Below the pieces are notes generated by a model. It was given only the letters and a program-made list of their open reading frames with translations, was not told the origin of the DNA and ran no database searches. The position numbers and the translations under genes are program-made. Shown piece by piece: positions 1-9,472 of a DNA stretch of 64,000 bases (position 1 is its first letter; each line of letters begins with the position of its first letter). The DNA comes from CBCYMI01 sp965183855 (GTDB lineage: Bacteria; Pseudomonadota; Alphaproteobacteria; Caulobacterales; Maricaulaceae): assembly GCA_965183855.1 (NCBI GenBank), contig CBCYMI010000028.1, forward strand, positions 1-64,000, read 5' to 3'.

Positions 1-36
1 GAGCGCCCAATAAACTTCAAAACAAGGAAAAATAAA

Positions 37-195
37 ATGACTCATATTGGATTAGAAACCCCTCAAAACATTCCTAGAATTGGACAACCAAAACCCAATG
101 AGAAAACCGATAAAAACGGAAAATCTCTGGTCATCGGTCCCGTCCTCGAAAATGATGCGGGAGCCCAAAATGGTGGGCTGACTCCATCATCCTAG
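37..195 (+). CDS. Small hypothetical protein, 52 aa
   Basis: Short frame from ATG at 37 to TAG at 193, with a purine-rich AAGGAAAA ribosome site about 8 bases upstream. The product is hydrophilic and Pro/Asn/Gly-rich, with no membrane segment or recognised domain. It lies just upstream of two hairpin terminators and a run of phage structural genes on the same strand, so it may be the last gene of the preceding prophage transcript. Position and ribosome site support expression; function is unknown. Confidence 0.5.
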   Translation: MTHIGLETPQNIPRIGQPKPNEKTDKNGKSLVIGPVLENDAGAQNGGLTPSS

Positions 196-198
196 AAT

Positions 199-228
199 CC
201 TGTTGGCTGATCCTTTCCAACAGGGTTT
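199..228 (+). terminator. Probable hairpin terminator
   Basis: Perfect 8-bp stem CCTGTTGG (199-206) with CCAACAGG (217-224), a 10-base loop and a short T-rich tail. It starts 4 bases after the stop of the 52-aa frame. The tail is weak, so it may only be an auxiliary terminator before the stronger one at 255. Confidence 0.55.
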
Positions 229-254
229 GTATTACTCATTCTCCTCACACTCAA

Positions 255-292
255 GGGTATAGGCTGTAATATCGTCTATACCCTTTTTTTTT
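255..292 (+). terminator. Strong rho-independent terminator
   Basis: GGGTATAG (255-262) pairs perfectly with CTATACCC (276-283), followed by an uninterrupted run of about nine T. It separates the preceding transcript from the structural gene starting at 306. Confidence 0.85.
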
Positions 293-305
293 AGAAAGAT
301 TTTTT

Positions 306-863
306 ATGACACAACATCATCAAGAAAAAGCACTCATCTATCCTATTCGATTTTGGACAGAATATAAACTCGACCCTGAACATCCGCAAAAAACAAAAGA
401 AGAAGACTGGGTGGAATGGGGGAAAAAAGGATTAAGCAGAACATCAACAACACAATCTCAAATCAGCCGATTAAAACCTAAAAAAACACGATATGGAAAT
501 GAAGTTGAAGCCATTGAATGGAGTGCCTTAAAATCCCATTATGAAGCTTGGAAAAAAGGAGAGGAAGCCCCCGTTAATGGCACACCTCTAACCGCATGGG
601 CAGGTGCTGAAAAAGAACTCGTGCGGGCTTTAAAGGAAATTCATATTCAAACACTGGAAGATTTCGTAAACGCGCCCGATCATGTCTTTAATTCCATCGC
701 GCTTCCTAAATTAAGAACAATTAGACAACAAGCTAAATACTTTTTGAAAAATAGAGAATCTCAATCAGAACTACAACAAGAAATTGATCAATTAAAAAAA
801 GAATTAGTACAAATGAAAAAAACAAACCCAAAAGAAATACCTAAAAAACAGCCAAAGGGCTGA
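306..863 (+). CDS. Phage structural-region protein, 185 aa
   Basis: Predicted hydrophilic protein. A middle segment (about residues 90-145) contains VNGTPLTAWAGAE and a helical stretch resembling short helix-hairpin-helix proteins seen next to head genes in alphaproteobacterial podoviruses. Residues 150-180 form a charged Glu/Lys/Gln coiled coil. The final residues, KKQPKG plus stop, are encoded inside the first unit of the repeat array that follows, so the native C-terminus has been replaced or trimmed by the repeat. It precedes the adaptor gene. Family resemblance is from memory of phage proteins, and no enzymatic motif is visible. Confidence 0.6.
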   Translation: MTQHHQEKALIYPIRFWTEYKLDPEHPQKTKEEDWVEWGKKGLSRTSTTQSQISRLKPKKTRYGNEVEAIEWSALKSHYEAWKKGEEAPVNGTPLTAWAGAEKELVRALKEIHIQTLEDFVNAPDHVFNSIALPKLRTIRQQAKYFLKNRESQSELQQEIDQLKKELVQMKKTNPKEIPKKQPKG

Positions 864-1200
864 CTTTTCTAAGAGAACTTAGCATATAAGAATAAACGCA
901 AAGCTTAATCTTACGAGTTAGAGAGAAATACCTAAAAAACAGCCAAAGGGCTGACTTTTCTAAGAGAACTTAGCATATAAGAATAAACGCAAAGCTTAAT
1001 CTTACGAGTTAGAGAGAAATACCTAAAAAACAGCCAAAGGGCTGACTTTTCTAAGAGAACTTAGCATATAAGAATAAACGCAAAGCTTAATCTTACGAGT
1101 TAGAGAGAAATACCTAAAAAACAGCCAAAGGGCTGACCTTTCTAAGAGAACTTAGCATATAAGAATAAACGCAAAGCTTAATCTTACGAGTTAGAGAGCC
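834..1200 (+). repeat. Tandem array of four 91-bp modular hairpin repeats
   Basis: Four near-identical units at exact 91-base spacing (the GCCAAAGGG core is at 851, 942, 1033 and 1124). Each unit has hairpin CAGCCAAAGGGCTG, a T-rich tail, then the conserved tail AGAACTTAGCATATAAG and a segment ending GAGTTAGAGAG. The first unit encodes the end of the 185-aa phage protein. The last abuts the ATG of the next gene at 1202. It belongs to the repeat family found throughout the window. Confidence 0.95.
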
Positions 1201-1201
1201 T

Positions 1202-1858
1202 ATGTCTTATTTAACCATGATTCAAAATGCCTGTTTGCGCATTGGATTAAACAAGCCTGATTTTATTATAAATTCAGGTGATTATAATATTCAAATGCTG
1301 GCAGGATTTGTTCAGCAAACAGGGCATGAACTCGCACAGCGCCATATCTGGCAAAACCTAATTAAACCCTGTCAAATAGAGGCCATAAATCAATTTCCTC
1401 TGCCTGAGGATTGTTTGAAAATTCTAGCCTCAAGCTTTGTCTGTGAATCTCGTCCACATCAGACTTTATCTCCCATTTCTCGACAAGAATGGATTGCTTT
1501 CAAACAAAAAACAATAGCTGGATATCGAATTCAAAGAAATCAAGTCTTGCTTTCTGGTTCAGGTATAAAACCAGAGCAATATTCTTTTGAATATCTCTCT
1601 AAAAACTGGGTGGTTCCTGATCAAAATGAAATGATCGCGGATTCTGATCAAGCGAGATTAGATGAAGAACTCATCACGCTTGGCGTCATCTGGCGATATT
1701 TAAAAGCAAAAGGATTAGATTATGGCGAAGCATTCCAAAGCTATGAACATTATTTAATCAATGCAATCGCACGCGATGGAACACAAAAAACCATTCGTTT
1801 CTCGGAAAAACCCATCTATTCTCCAATTCCAGAAGGAAATTGGAAACATACATTTTAA
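1202..1858 (+). CDS. Phage head-tail adaptor protein (SU10/P22-type)
   Basis: 218 aa. The opening resembles adaptor (head-completion) proteins of short-tailed phages: an N-terminal helix beginning SYLTMIQNACLRIGL, a Trp-containing helix around HIWQNL, a beta segment with FPLPEDCLK, then YRIQRNQVLLSGSG and a C-terminal helical half with DEELITLGVIWRYLKAKG. In this family the protein binds the portal ring and forms the base for the tail. No clear Shine-Dalgarno is present because the upstream repeat runs up to the ATG. The scaffold gene follows 63 bases later. Assignment rests on motif pattern and context, with no search run. Confidence 0.7.
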   Translation: MSYLTMIQNACLRIGLNKPDFIINSGDYNIQMLAGFVQQTGHELAQRHIWQNLIKPCQIEAINQFPLPEDCLKILASSFVCESRPHQTLSPISRQEWIAFKQKTIAGYRIQRNQVLLSGSGIKPEQYSFEYLSKNWVVPDQNEMIADSDQARLDEELITLGVIWRYLKAKGLDYGEAFQSYEHYLINAIARDGTQKTIRFSEKPIYSPIPEGNWKHTF

Positions 1859-1921
1859 CCAGCAAGATTAAATTCCAAACTTATCTTTATACAATTTAGC
1901 GCGCCAAAAAAGGAAATTTTT

Positions 1922-3046
1922 ATGACACATGATTTACAAACAGAAATAGTTCAATCAGAAACTCAGCAATCAGAACCACAACAAGAACAAACTCAGACAA
2001 ATCCTTCTGAGTCAGAGACATTAAAAACAGAAGAGCCCTTTGAACAAACTCTGGAAAATGTCTGGAACCAAACACAGAAAACAGAAAAAGAAAATGAACG
2101 CATTGAAACAAAAAATCTAGAGGAAGAAAACAGAATTGAAAATAAAACTAAAGAAGAACAAACCGAAGAATCTGAACCAGCTGAAAAACAAAATGATTCT
2201 GCTGAATTTCCTAAAACTTTGGATAAAGCATTAAAGCCGCACTGGCAAACCTTGCCAGATCAGGTTAAAGAACATATTCTAAAAACAGAAAATGAGCATA
2301 TCTCACAATGTGCGGAATTCGTTCAACATATTGAACAAACAAAACCTTATTTAGAAATCATTCAACAATCAGGAGATATATTCGACCGTCACGGTGTGAG
2401 CCCAGAACAAGGCATAACAAGTCTTATTCAGGCACAAAAAATGCTTGATGAAAACCCGTTACAAGCTCTTCAAGCCATTGCTGAAAATTATGGTATTAAT
2501 CTTGAACAACTCTATGGAGCTCATGCTAAAACGCCAAACGCAAATCCAAAAGAGCAAAATCAATCCGCGCTGTCTCCAAAATCGCAAAGGCAGGAAATGC
2601 AAATTGCTCAGCTTCAAAATCAGCTCGCTCAGAGAGAAACACAAATGCAAATGCATGAAGAAAGACAAATGCAAGCACGCAGAGAGGAATTACAGCATTA
2701 TATTCAAGATTGGTCGAAAGATAAACCCTATTTCAAGGATCCAAAAATTACAGAATTAATGGGATCTTTCTTGTCAAATAATCATTGTGCTTCCTTGGAA
2801 GATGCCTATCAAAAAGCCTGTGCCTTCTTTCCTGATATCCAGAAAAATATTCAGGCAGAAACAAAAAAACAAGAACAGATTCAACAACAAATTCAACAAG
2901 AAAAACAAGTTAAAACGGCAAAACTCGCAAAAACCTTAAATATTGGAACCAAACCCAATCCAAAAATATTAAATGGTAAAACATGGGATGATGATCACCT
3001 GCTCGCTAATCTCTATGATGAGCTCGAAAATAAGCTAAATACTTAA
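1922..3046 (+). CDS. Phage scaffolding-like protein
   Basis: 374 aa, extremely rich in Gln, Glu and Lys and predicted to be mostly helical or coiled coil. It has an acidic, Gln-rich N-terminal 100 residues, a more ordered middle part (about 105-200) and a Gln/Arg-rich helix around 215-260. It lies immediately upstream of the major capsid gene, the usual place of the head scaffold in tailed phages. Ribosome site AAGGAAATTTTT precedes the ATG. The C-terminus (LLANLYDELENKLNT) could be the coat-binding helix, by analogy. Alternative: another low-complexity head protein. Confidence 0.65.
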   Translation: MTHDLQTEIVQSETQQSEPQQEQTQTNPSESETLKTEEPFEQTLENVWNQTQKTEKENERIETKNLEEENRIENKTKEEQTEESEPAEKQNDSAEFPKTLDKALKPHWQTLPDQVKEHILKTENEHISQCAEFVQHIEQTKPYLEIIQQSGDIFDRHGVSPEQGITSLIQAQKMLDENPLQALQAIAENYGINLEQLYGAHAKTPNANPKEQNQSALSPKSQRQEMQIAQLQNQLAQRETQMQMHEERQMQARREELQHYIQDWSKDKPYFKDPKITELMGSFLSNNHCASLEDAYQKACAFFPDIQKNIQAETKKQEQIQQQIQQEKQVKTAKLAKTLNIGTKPNPKILNGKTWDDDHLLANLYDELENKLNT

Positions 3047-3167
3047 AATTACCTCATTTCGATTTTATTTCTAATCCTGATTTTAAAAAAAAAGGAAATA
3101 TATCTTCCTTTTGGGAGTTACTCCCACTCTACCCCCCCTCTCAACTTCATTTAAAGGAATTTCCCCT

Positions 3168-4142
3168 ATGCCTTCACCTTCCGAAATGTTTACAGAACTC
3201 GTTACAACAACCATGCGAGAACATCCAAGCATTGTTTCTGATAATGTCTCTAATCATAACGCGCTTTATAACCAATTGGTTAAAAAGAAAAAAATCAAAA
3301 AAGCCTTGTCTGGTGGCTATGAAATTGCGCTGCCTCTTGCCTATCAAGAAAATGCAACATTTCAACGCTATTCAGGATATGATACTTTTGATATTAAAGC
3401 TTCTGATGTGTTGTCTGCCGCACATTATGAATTTGCTCAAGCTGTGGTCTCTGTGACCGCGTCAGGACGCGAATTAAGAGCGAATAAAGGAAAATATCAG
3501 ATGATTAATCTGGTCAAGGAACGTATTAAAAATGCCAAACGAACCGCCGATAATAATCTATCTGTCGATATTTACTCAACAGGATCTCTGCCAAACCAAA
3601 TCGGGGGATTATCCCATATTATCCAAGATAACGGACTTGGAATTGTCGGTGGAATCGATGCCTCTAAATTTGGATTTTGGAAAAATAAATTCCTGGAACT
3701 TGACGGCTCTAATGATTATGTCGCGAATCCTAAAAAACTCGTTAAAGCCATGCATGAACTCTCTTTAGACCTGGTCAGAGGATCCGATAAAACCGATCTC
3801 ATCGTTGCGACTAAAGATTTCTATTCTAGCTATTGGGAAGCCTTAAGCGATCATCAACGCTATACCTCAAATGATGCTCCTGCAACCTTTAAATCCGTTA
3901 AATTTCAGAATAATGTCGATGTAATCTATGATGATGTGGTCGGATTTGGAAAAACAGATGAAAGAATGTATTTCCTCAATACCGATTATCTCGATTTCTA
4001 CGTCCATCCAGATGCAAACTGGACACCTTTAGATGAAAAACAATCCATTAATCAAGACGCTATCGTTATCTCCCTAATCTGGCAAGGACAATTAACCTGC
4101 TCAAACCGTTCTCTACAAGGCGTTCTAATCGATGCCTCCTAA
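3168..4142 (+). CDS. Phage major capsid protein
   Basis: 324 aa from the ATG at 3168, chosen because AAAGGAA lies 8-13 bases upstream; an earlier in-frame start at 3111 would add a Pro-rich tail without a ribosome site. The sequence has the long-helix start (MFTELVTTTMREHPSIVSDNVS), ALYNQLVKKKK, TFQRYSGYDTFDI and SAAHYEFAQAVVSV typical of HK97-fold coat proteins of P22/SU10-like podoviruses. Length is close to the family norm. It forms the icosahedral shell around the scaffold encoded just upstream. A repeat begins directly after its stop codon. Confidence 0.8.
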   Translation: MPSPSEMFTELVTTTMREHPSIVSDNVSNHNALYNQLVKKKKIKKALSGGYEIALPLAYQENATFQRYSGYDTFDIKASDVLSAAHYEFAQAVVSVTASGRELRANKGKYQMINLVKERIKNAKRTADNNLSVDIYSTGSLPNQIGGLSHIIQDNGLGIVGGIDASKFGFWKNKFLELDGSNDYVANPKKLVKAMHELSLDLVRGSDKTDLIVATKDFYSSYWEALSDHQRYTSNDAPATFKSVKFQNNVDVIYDDVVGFGKTDERMYFLNTDYLDFYVHPDANWTPLDEKQSINQDAIVISLIWQGQLTCSNRSLQGVLIDAS

Positions 4143-4327
4143 ACACTCCGTATCAATATTAAGCTCTTAAGTTTAATCTCGCTAGTTAGCGTACCTAATA
4201 AAACCACACGCGGTCGCGTGCGCGGTCGCGTGTCTTTTTTAAGAGAACTTAGCGTATAAAAGAAAGCTCTTAAGTTTAATCTAGGCACTTTAAAGCACCT
4301 TAAGAAAATCCAGTCCGAGACTGGCTG
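4143..4327 (+). repeat. Modular hairpin repeats between phage genes
   Basis: About two units of the window-wide repeat family: paired blocks CACGCGGTCGCGTG and a CCAGTCCGAGACTGG hairpin (about 4309-4323), with conserved tails containing TTAGCGTATAAAAG and GCTCTTAAG. It starts immediately after the capsid stop and ends 19 bases before the next gene's ATG. Confidence 0.9.
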
Positions 4328-4345
4328 GTGTCTGGAGTCATGATA

Positions 4346-5896
4346 ATGCGATTTCCATTAAGACCTAATTCTCAACGGGTACAAACCTCTCAATCTATTA
4401 TTCTACCCGCTCCGTTTCGAGGATTAAACCAAAGAGATAAACAAGATATGAGCCCGTCAGGATACGCGGAAGAGTTAGAAAACTTCCTCCCTTCTCAAGG
4501 AGAAGTTTATCTAAGAAAAGGCTATCAACACCATGCTTTAGGCATGGCAGAAAATCAGCCTGTTGAAACCTTAATGACATATACTGACGGAAGTAATGCC
4601 CATTTATTTGCCGCGATTGGGCAAAAACTCTATGATGTTACGCGAGCTGGAAATGTAGGAGAGCCTGTTTTAAATAATCTCACTCACGCACGCTGGAGCT
4701 ATACACAATTTGCCAATACTTCAGGACGTTATCTTTTATGCGTAAATGGTGTAGATGGGCTAAAATCCTATAATGGTCAGGAATGGAAATCGCTTTCTTT
4801 GGAAAATATTAATCCTCAAAATCTCGTCTATATTACCCAACATAAAGGCAGATTATGGATGATTGAAAAAAATACCCTTAATGCCTGGTATTTACCAATT
4901 TTCGCAATCTCGGGAGCCGCAAACAAACTTAATTTAGGCGCTTTATGCAAAAAAGGAGGCAAGCTAATTGCCGTCTCCAATTGGACTCTGGACGCGGGAG
5001 ATGGCGCGGATGATTATCTTGTATTCGTCACCTCACAAGGGGAATGCGTGGTATATGCGGGCATTAATCCAGATCATATTCAAAGCTGGTCTATGGTCGG
5101 AATTTATCAAACAGATCGACCCTTGGGTGATCGCTGCTTGGTGAAATTCGGGGCAGATTTATTAATTCTAACACAATCTGGCGTGATTTCCATGACGGCT
5201 TTATTAAGAAGTCAAAACAGATTAAGTTCTATTTCTGAACTCATTCGAAATCGCTTTATTCAACACAGCCAACACGCTAATAATACGAATTTAGAATGGC
5301 AAATCCTGTTTTATCCCGAAAAAAGCTGGCTGATTGTTAATACTCCGATTCAAAATAAAAAAAATACGCAATATATCTATCATTCGATCTTGCCTCCTCC
5401 TGATGGCTGGACATCCTTTACAGGACAAAATGCCTATTGCTGGGCAGTGCATGATCATTCCTTGTTTTTTGGAGGAATGGGAAAAGTCTATCAAGCAGAT
5501 ATTGGTAATCAAGATCAAGATCAACCCATTTCAGGAAATATTGTCTGGGCTTCTAGTAAAATGGGCATGCCAAATAAGAAAAAATTCAATCTGGCAAGAC
5601 TTTATATCCGATCCGATCAAAAACCTAATCTTTTGCTCTCTATTCAAGTGGATTATCAGAGAAAACAAATACAAACCTCTCCTGATTTCTCCTTAAATAC
5701 AAATAAAATTGCAGATTGGGATCAAGCCTTATGGGATCAGGAATTCTGGGGAGGAAAACCAATCGCGTTCTCGGAATGGACAACCATCCCCGCTATTGGT
5801 CACAGTGCCAGTCTTCACCTTAATGTCCACTCAACCGCAACAGAATTTTCAGTTATCTCAACCGAGATTCTATTTGAAACAGGAGGTATTTTATAA
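4346..5896 (+). CDS. Phage tail nozzle / tail hub-like protein
   Basis: 516 aa from ATG 4346, preceded by GGAG 8 bases upstream; an in-frame GTG at 4328 and ATG at 4340 are poorer starts. The N-terminal part contains LPAPFRGLNQRDKQDMSPSG and EELENFLPSQGEVYLRKGY, and then repeated beta-strand segments such as GRYLLCVNGVDGLKSYNG and HKGRLWMIEKNTLNAWYLP. This pattern is typical of the beta-propeller nozzle/hub protein (P22 gp10-like) that closes the portal vertex of short-tailed phages. It overlaps no neighbour and is followed one base later by the GNAT gene. Role is inferred from family pattern. Confidence 0.65.
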   Translation: MRFPLRPNSQRVQTSQSIILPAPFRGLNQRDKQDMSPSGYAEELENFLPSQGEVYLRKGYQHHALGMAENQPVETLMTYTDGSNAHLFAAIGQKLYDVTRAGNVGEPVLNNLTHARWSYTQFANTSGRYLLCVNGVDGLKSYNGQEWKSLSLENINPQNLVYITQHKGRLWMIEKNTLNAWYLPIFAISGAANKLNLGALCKKGGKLIAVSNWTLDAGDGADDYLVFVTSQGECVVYAGINPDHIQSWSMVGIYQTDRPLGDRCLVKFGADLLILTQSGVISMTALLRSQNRLSSISELIRNRFIQHSQHANNTNLEWQILFYPEKSWLIVNTPIQNKKNTQYIYHSILPPPDGWTSFTGQNAYCWAVHDHSLFFGGMGKVYQADIGNQDQDQPISGNIVWASSKMGMPNKKKFNLARLYIRSDQKPNLLLSIQVDYQRKQIQTSPDFSLNTNKIADWDQALWDQEFWGGKPIAFSEWTTIPAIGHSASLHLNVHSTATEFSVISTEILFETGGIL

Positions 5897-5897
5897 A

Positions 5898-6368
5898 ATG
5901 GAACTCGTCTTTGGATTAGATCATCAGGTTTCAGAATATATCGCCCATCATTTCCCAATTGTGATTGAAAGAGGTGGATATGATCCCGATTTGGCAATCG
6001 GCTTGATGAATAAAAAACAAACGCTTATTGGCGGTGTGGTTCTAACCGATTATCAAGATCATGATGTGGAATTAACCATTTATCTGGAGCCTGGAACCCA
6101 TCTTACCCGATCCTTATTAAGAAAATTTTTTTCAACCCTATTTTTTATCCTAAAACTAAAGCGAATTACAGCTAAAATCGCCTCTAAAAATATCACTTCC
6201 CGAAAATTTGTCGAACGATTGGGCTTTAAACAGGAAGGCATTTTACGAAACGCCTTTTATAATGGAGATGATATCTATCTTTATGGCATGCTTAAAACTG
6301 AATGTCCCTGGATTGTCATTCATAATAAAAAAAAGGAATTCCTTCATGAAAACGCCAAAAGCTCCTAA
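5898..6368 (+). CDS. Phage-encoded GNAT-family N-acetyltransferase
   Basis: 156 aa. ATG at 5898 has a perfect AGGAGG 11 bases upstream, inside the end of the previous gene. The C-terminal half shows the GNAT signature: a substrate/CoA region around THLTRSLLRKFF, then ITAKIASKNITSRKFVERLGFKQEGILRNAF, which matches the usual N-x-x-S-x-x-(hydrophobic)-E-x-x-GF-x-x-EG pattern, with a late beta strand IYLYGML. Such small acetyltransferases are common beside tail genes of alphaproteobacterial podoviruses, where their target is not established. It overlaps the next gene by 23 bases, indicating one transcript. Confidence 0.75.
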   Translation: MELVFGLDHQVSEYIAHHFPIVIERGGYDPDLAIGLMNKKQTLIGGVVLTDYQDHDVELTIYLEPGTHLTRSLLRKFFSTLFFILKLKRITAKIASKNITSRKFVERLGFKQEGILRNAFYNGDDIYLYGMLKTECPWIVIHNKKKEFLHENAKSS

Positions 6369-7287
6369 GCCTCCTGATCCCTACCGCATGGCCTCCGCAC
6401 AATCTGGCGCGAATCGAGATGCGGTCTTATCGGGAGCTTTGATGAATAATTATGATGAAAACAGCCCGTTTGGAACCTTACGTTATAAACGAACAGGAGT
6501 AAATACCTATGTCGATTTTCAAGGACGCAAGATTACTGTCCCAAAATTCGAACGCACAATTAGCCTCTCTCCTGAACAACAAGGCATTTATGATCAAAAA
6601 CAAAGAGCGGGTAAAAATATGGCAGACCTTGCCGTTTCTCAATCTGCTAAGCTCAATCATTTATTAAACAAGCCGTTTGATCCTCAAAACCTGCCAGAGC
6701 AAGCCGTTTTAGAACAAAAAGACTATTCCAAAGATCGAAAACGGGTAGAAGACGCTATGCTTTCTCGTTATAATAGAATGTATCAGCAAAGCTCAAATGC
6801 GATGGAAAGCAAATTATTAAATCAGGGCTTAACGCCTGGTTCTTCTGCCTGGAATGAACAAATGGATCAATTGGGAAGACAGCAAACCGATGCGAGAACG
6901 CAGGCTATTTTAGCGGGAGGAAATGAACAATCAAGATTAAATGCCTTAACCACGCAACGGGCAAATTATCAAAACCAGCTTAGACAACAAGCCCTTGCGG
7001 AAGCATTTGCTGTTCGAAATCAACCCTTAAATGAAATTACGGCTTTAATGTCTGGCTCTCAAATCAGAGCCCCTCAATTTGCAGGCGCACATAGACAAAA
7101 TATGGGTGCTTCGAATATTGCAGGCTATACGCAAAATGCCTATCAGGGAAATCTACGAGCCTATCAACAAAAAATGGCACAGCAACAAGCCATGATGTCT
7201 GGACTATTCCGATTGGGCGCTGCTGGCTTAAGCGCGGGATTAGGCGGCTTTTTTGCGCCAACCCCTCCTGTTCACCGCAAACCCTAA
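6346..7287 (+). CDS. Phage internal virion / tail-region protein
   Basis: 313 aa from ATG 6346, which has AAAAGGAA about 8 bases upstream and lies inside the end of the GNAT gene. The start is Pro-rich (KTPKAPKPPDPYRMA). A long Gln/Asn/Ala-rich helical middle includes LLNQGLTPGSSAWNEQMDQLGRQ and FAVRNQPLNEITALMSGSQ. A Gly-rich hydrophobic tail (about 285-305) could insert into membrane. The pattern recurs in podovirus proteins next to the tail hub, often annotated as tail-fibre-domain or ejection proteins. The exact function is not established; a DNA-ejection role is inference. Confidence 0.55.
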   Translation: MKTPKAPKPPDPYRMASAQSGANRDAVLSGALMNNYDENSPFGTLRYKRTGVNTYVDFQGRKITVPKFERTISLSPEQQGIYDQKQRAGKNMADLAVSQSAKLNHLLNKPFDPQNLPEQAVLEQKDYSKDRKRVEDAMLSRYNRMYQQSSNAMESKLLNQGLTPGSSAWNEQMDQLGRQQTDARTQAILAGGNEQSRLNALTTQRANYQNQLRQQALAEAFAVRNQPLNEITALMSGSQIRAPQFAGAHRQNMGASNIAGYTQNAYQGNLRAYQQKMAQQQAMMSGLFRLGAAGLSAGLGGFFAPTPPVHRKP

Positions 7288-7320
7288 AAGCATAATATAT
7301 GATTTAAGGATGCTCTTATT

Positions 7321-9183
7321 ATGATCGATCTGCCTAAAAGCCTGGCTCAAGCCCTGAAAAATCCTAAAAGCCTCAAACAATACTGGATGGATAAACTCGA
7401 TCAGGCAAAAAAAAAGAATAAAGATTGGCAAAAATCTGCGAAACAAGCCAGTGAAATCTATTGGTGTGATCAAAAAACAAATATCTCTTTTAATATCCTT
7501 CATGCCAATACGGAAACCTTAATTCCTGCTATTTATAATACGCCACCTATTCCTGATATCAGAACAAGATTTCAAGACCAAAATGAAATTGCTAGAAAAG
7601 GAGCGCAAATTCTGGAACGTGCCTTGATCTATAGCTTTGATGAATATGACGCGCATGATAGCCTGCTATCTGCGGTAAAAGACGCCATGATTACAGGAAG
7701 GGGCATTATTCGTGTGCGCTATAATCCGCTAACAAGACGCAGCGCAAAAGAAGATGAGCAAGGAAAGTCAATCTTTCAAGAAGATCTCATCTGGCAATCC
7801 GTCGCGCTTGATTATGTCCCATGGAATCACTTCTATCATGAGGATGCGCATATCTGGAATGATGTAAACTGGATTGCGTTTTTAAAAACCTATACCAAAG
7901 AAGAATTAGAAAGCATTCTTGCTGAAAAAACCTTAAAAACCCTCGATTTTAAATCCTCAGAACAGATAGAAAATTCTCACGGCAAAGAAGAAACAACTGA
8001 AATCTATGAAATCTGGGAAAAAACCACTCGAAAGGTTTATTTTATCTCAGAAGCTCTTGAGACTCCAATTTCTGTAATGGAAGATCCCTTAAACTTACTG
8101 GATTTCTTTCCTGTTCCAAAACCTTTTTATAGTTTGAGAAAAACACAAAATCTAATGCCCATTCCACCTTATTCAGTCTATGAAAAACAGGCAATTGAAC
8201 TCAATGAAACCACAAGGCGAATTCTAGCATTAACCAAAATGCTTAAATTTAAAGGAATTCGAGCCTCTGAAATTCATGAATTCGACCAGTTTGAAAACTT
8301 GGATGATGGCGAATTTATGCCTTCTGAAAATGCAATGATTTTCTTACAACAAGGTCTAAGTCTTGATCGAGCTCTTTGGACTATGCCATTAGAGCGTATT
8401 ATCCAAACCATTCGAGAACTCGGCGCGCAAAGAGAACAAATTAAACAAACCATTTATGAAATCACAGGCATTGCAGATATTATGAGAGGGGCAAGCAAAA
8501 CAACAGAAACCGCAACTGCACAGCAATTAAAAGCACAATGGGGATCTTTACGCATTCAACAAGCACAACAGAATTTCCAAATCTTTGCGCGTGATATGAT
8601 ACGTCTAAAAGCAGAAATCATCGCGTCCCATTTTTCAAAACAAACGCTTTCCTATCTCGCAGGAGAACCCGTTGAAGAAGAGGTCTTAGAGCTCTTAAGA
8701 GGAGATTTAATACGAAATTATACCATTGAAATTGAAACCGATTCAACTATTCGTGGTGATATGGCTAGAAATCAGCAAAATATGACCCAATTCTTAAGCG
8801 CAACCGCAAGCTATCTTCAAACCCTTGCGCCCGCTTTACAACAAGGCATTATTCCTCAAGATCTCGCCTTGACCATTTTTGCGGGATTTGCCAAACAATT
8901 TAAACTCGGAAAAGCTATTGAAGATAAACTCTCAGAACATATTAAACACGCGGAAGAACAGGCAAGCCAAACCCAAAAACAAGCAGAACAGCAAGAAGAA
9001 ACTCAACAAGAAAAACGCAAACAAGAAGAAGAAGCAAAAGCTCTAAATAAACAAAAACTCATGCTGGAAACCCAAAAACAACAAGCAGAAATTGAAAAAC
9101 TCAATAGCCAAACCCAAAAAACAAACGCAGAAACTCAAGAAAAACATCTGGAAAATCAATTAAACCACCCCCCTTTAATCTAA
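7321..9183 (+). CDS. Phage portal protein
   Basis: 620 aa. The order of motifs fits P22-like/podovirus portal proteins: an N-terminal helix with AKKKNKDWQKSAKQASEIYWCDQK, NILHANTETLIPAIYNTPPIPDIRTRF, the clip/wing region with LDYVPWNHFYHEDAHIWND, the stem region TTRRILALTKMLKFKG, and ADIMRGASKTTETATAQQLKAQWGS as separate pieces. The last 80 residues are a Gln/Glu/Lys coiled-coil barrel-like tail. The portal forms the 12-subunit DNA channel. In most tailed phages it lies between terminase and capsid genes. Here it lies after the tail genes, which suggests rearrangement or a distinct gene order. ATG follows GGATGCTCTT; the ribosome site is weak. Confidence 0.8.
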   Translation: MIDLPKSLAQALKNPKSLKQYWMDKLDQAKKKNKDWQKSAKQASEIYWCDQKTNISFNILHANTETLIPAIYNTPPIPDIRTRFQDQNEIARKGAQILERALIYSFDEYDAHDSLLSAVKDAMITGRGIIRVRYNPLTRRSAKEDEQGKSIFQEDLIWQSVALDYVPWNHFYHEDAHIWNDVNWIAFLKTYTKEELESILAEKTLKTLDFKSSEQIENSHGKEETTEIYEIWEKTTRKVYFISEALETPISVMEDPLNLLDFFPVPKPFYSLRKTQNLMPIPPYSVYEKQAIELNETTRRILALTKMLKFKGIRASEIHEFDQFENLDDGEFMPSENAMIFLQQGLSLDRALWTMPLERIIQTIRELGAQREQIKQTIYEITGIADIMRGASKTTETATAQQLKAQWGSLRIQQAQQNFQIFARDMIRLKAEIIASHFSKQTLSYLAGEPVEEEVLELLRGDLIRNYTIEIETDSTIRGDMARNQQNMTQFLSATASYLQTLAPALQQGIIPQDLALTIFAGFAKQFKLGKAIEDKLSEHIKHAEEQASQTQKQAEQQEETQQEKRKQEEEAKALNKQKLMLETQKQQAEIEKLNSQTQKTNAETQEKHLENQLNHPPLI

Positions 9184-9199
9184 TCTATTTGGAAATAAT

Positions 9200-9472
9200 A
9201 TGTCTAGAAAAGTCTATGATTTTACCTTAAAAAAATGGCGAAATCCCGAGCAATATTATGCGGAAAAACAAATCCAAAAACAACGCTCACCATTTCATTT
9301 CCCAGAAATTATAAAACCCATGCCTGAATATACCTCAATGGCATCTGGCAAACGCATCACAACCCGCTATGAAAGAAAAGAAGATCTAAAACAATATCAT
9401 TGTAGAGAAACTGACCCCTCCGAACACAGCCAAAGCCACGCGACCGCGTGTGACTTTTCTAAGAGAACTTAG
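9200..9472 (+). CDS. Small conserved phage protein with repeat-encoded tail
   Basis: 90 aa, starting 16 bases after the portal stop with GGAAATAAT upstream. The section FPEIIKPMPEYTSMASGKRITTRYER resembles the short phage proteins with a D-x-M-x-x-(x)-S-M-A-D-G-K pattern that accompany portal genes; their function is unknown. The last 15-17 residues (SHATACDFSKRT region) are encoded by the first unit of the repeat array, so the gene end was overwritten by the repeat. It is likely shortened relative to the ancestral protein. Confidence 0.5.
   Translation: MSRKVYDFTLKKWRNPEQYYAEKQIQKQRSPFHFPEIIKPMPEYTSMASGKRITTRYERKEDLKQYHCRETDPSEHSQSHATACDFSKRT

Noticed and set aside
5291..5696. Overlapping frames within the tail nozzle gene on both strands
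   Set aside because: They lie entirely inside a well-supported phage gene, have no ribosome sites and show no family-like sequence.
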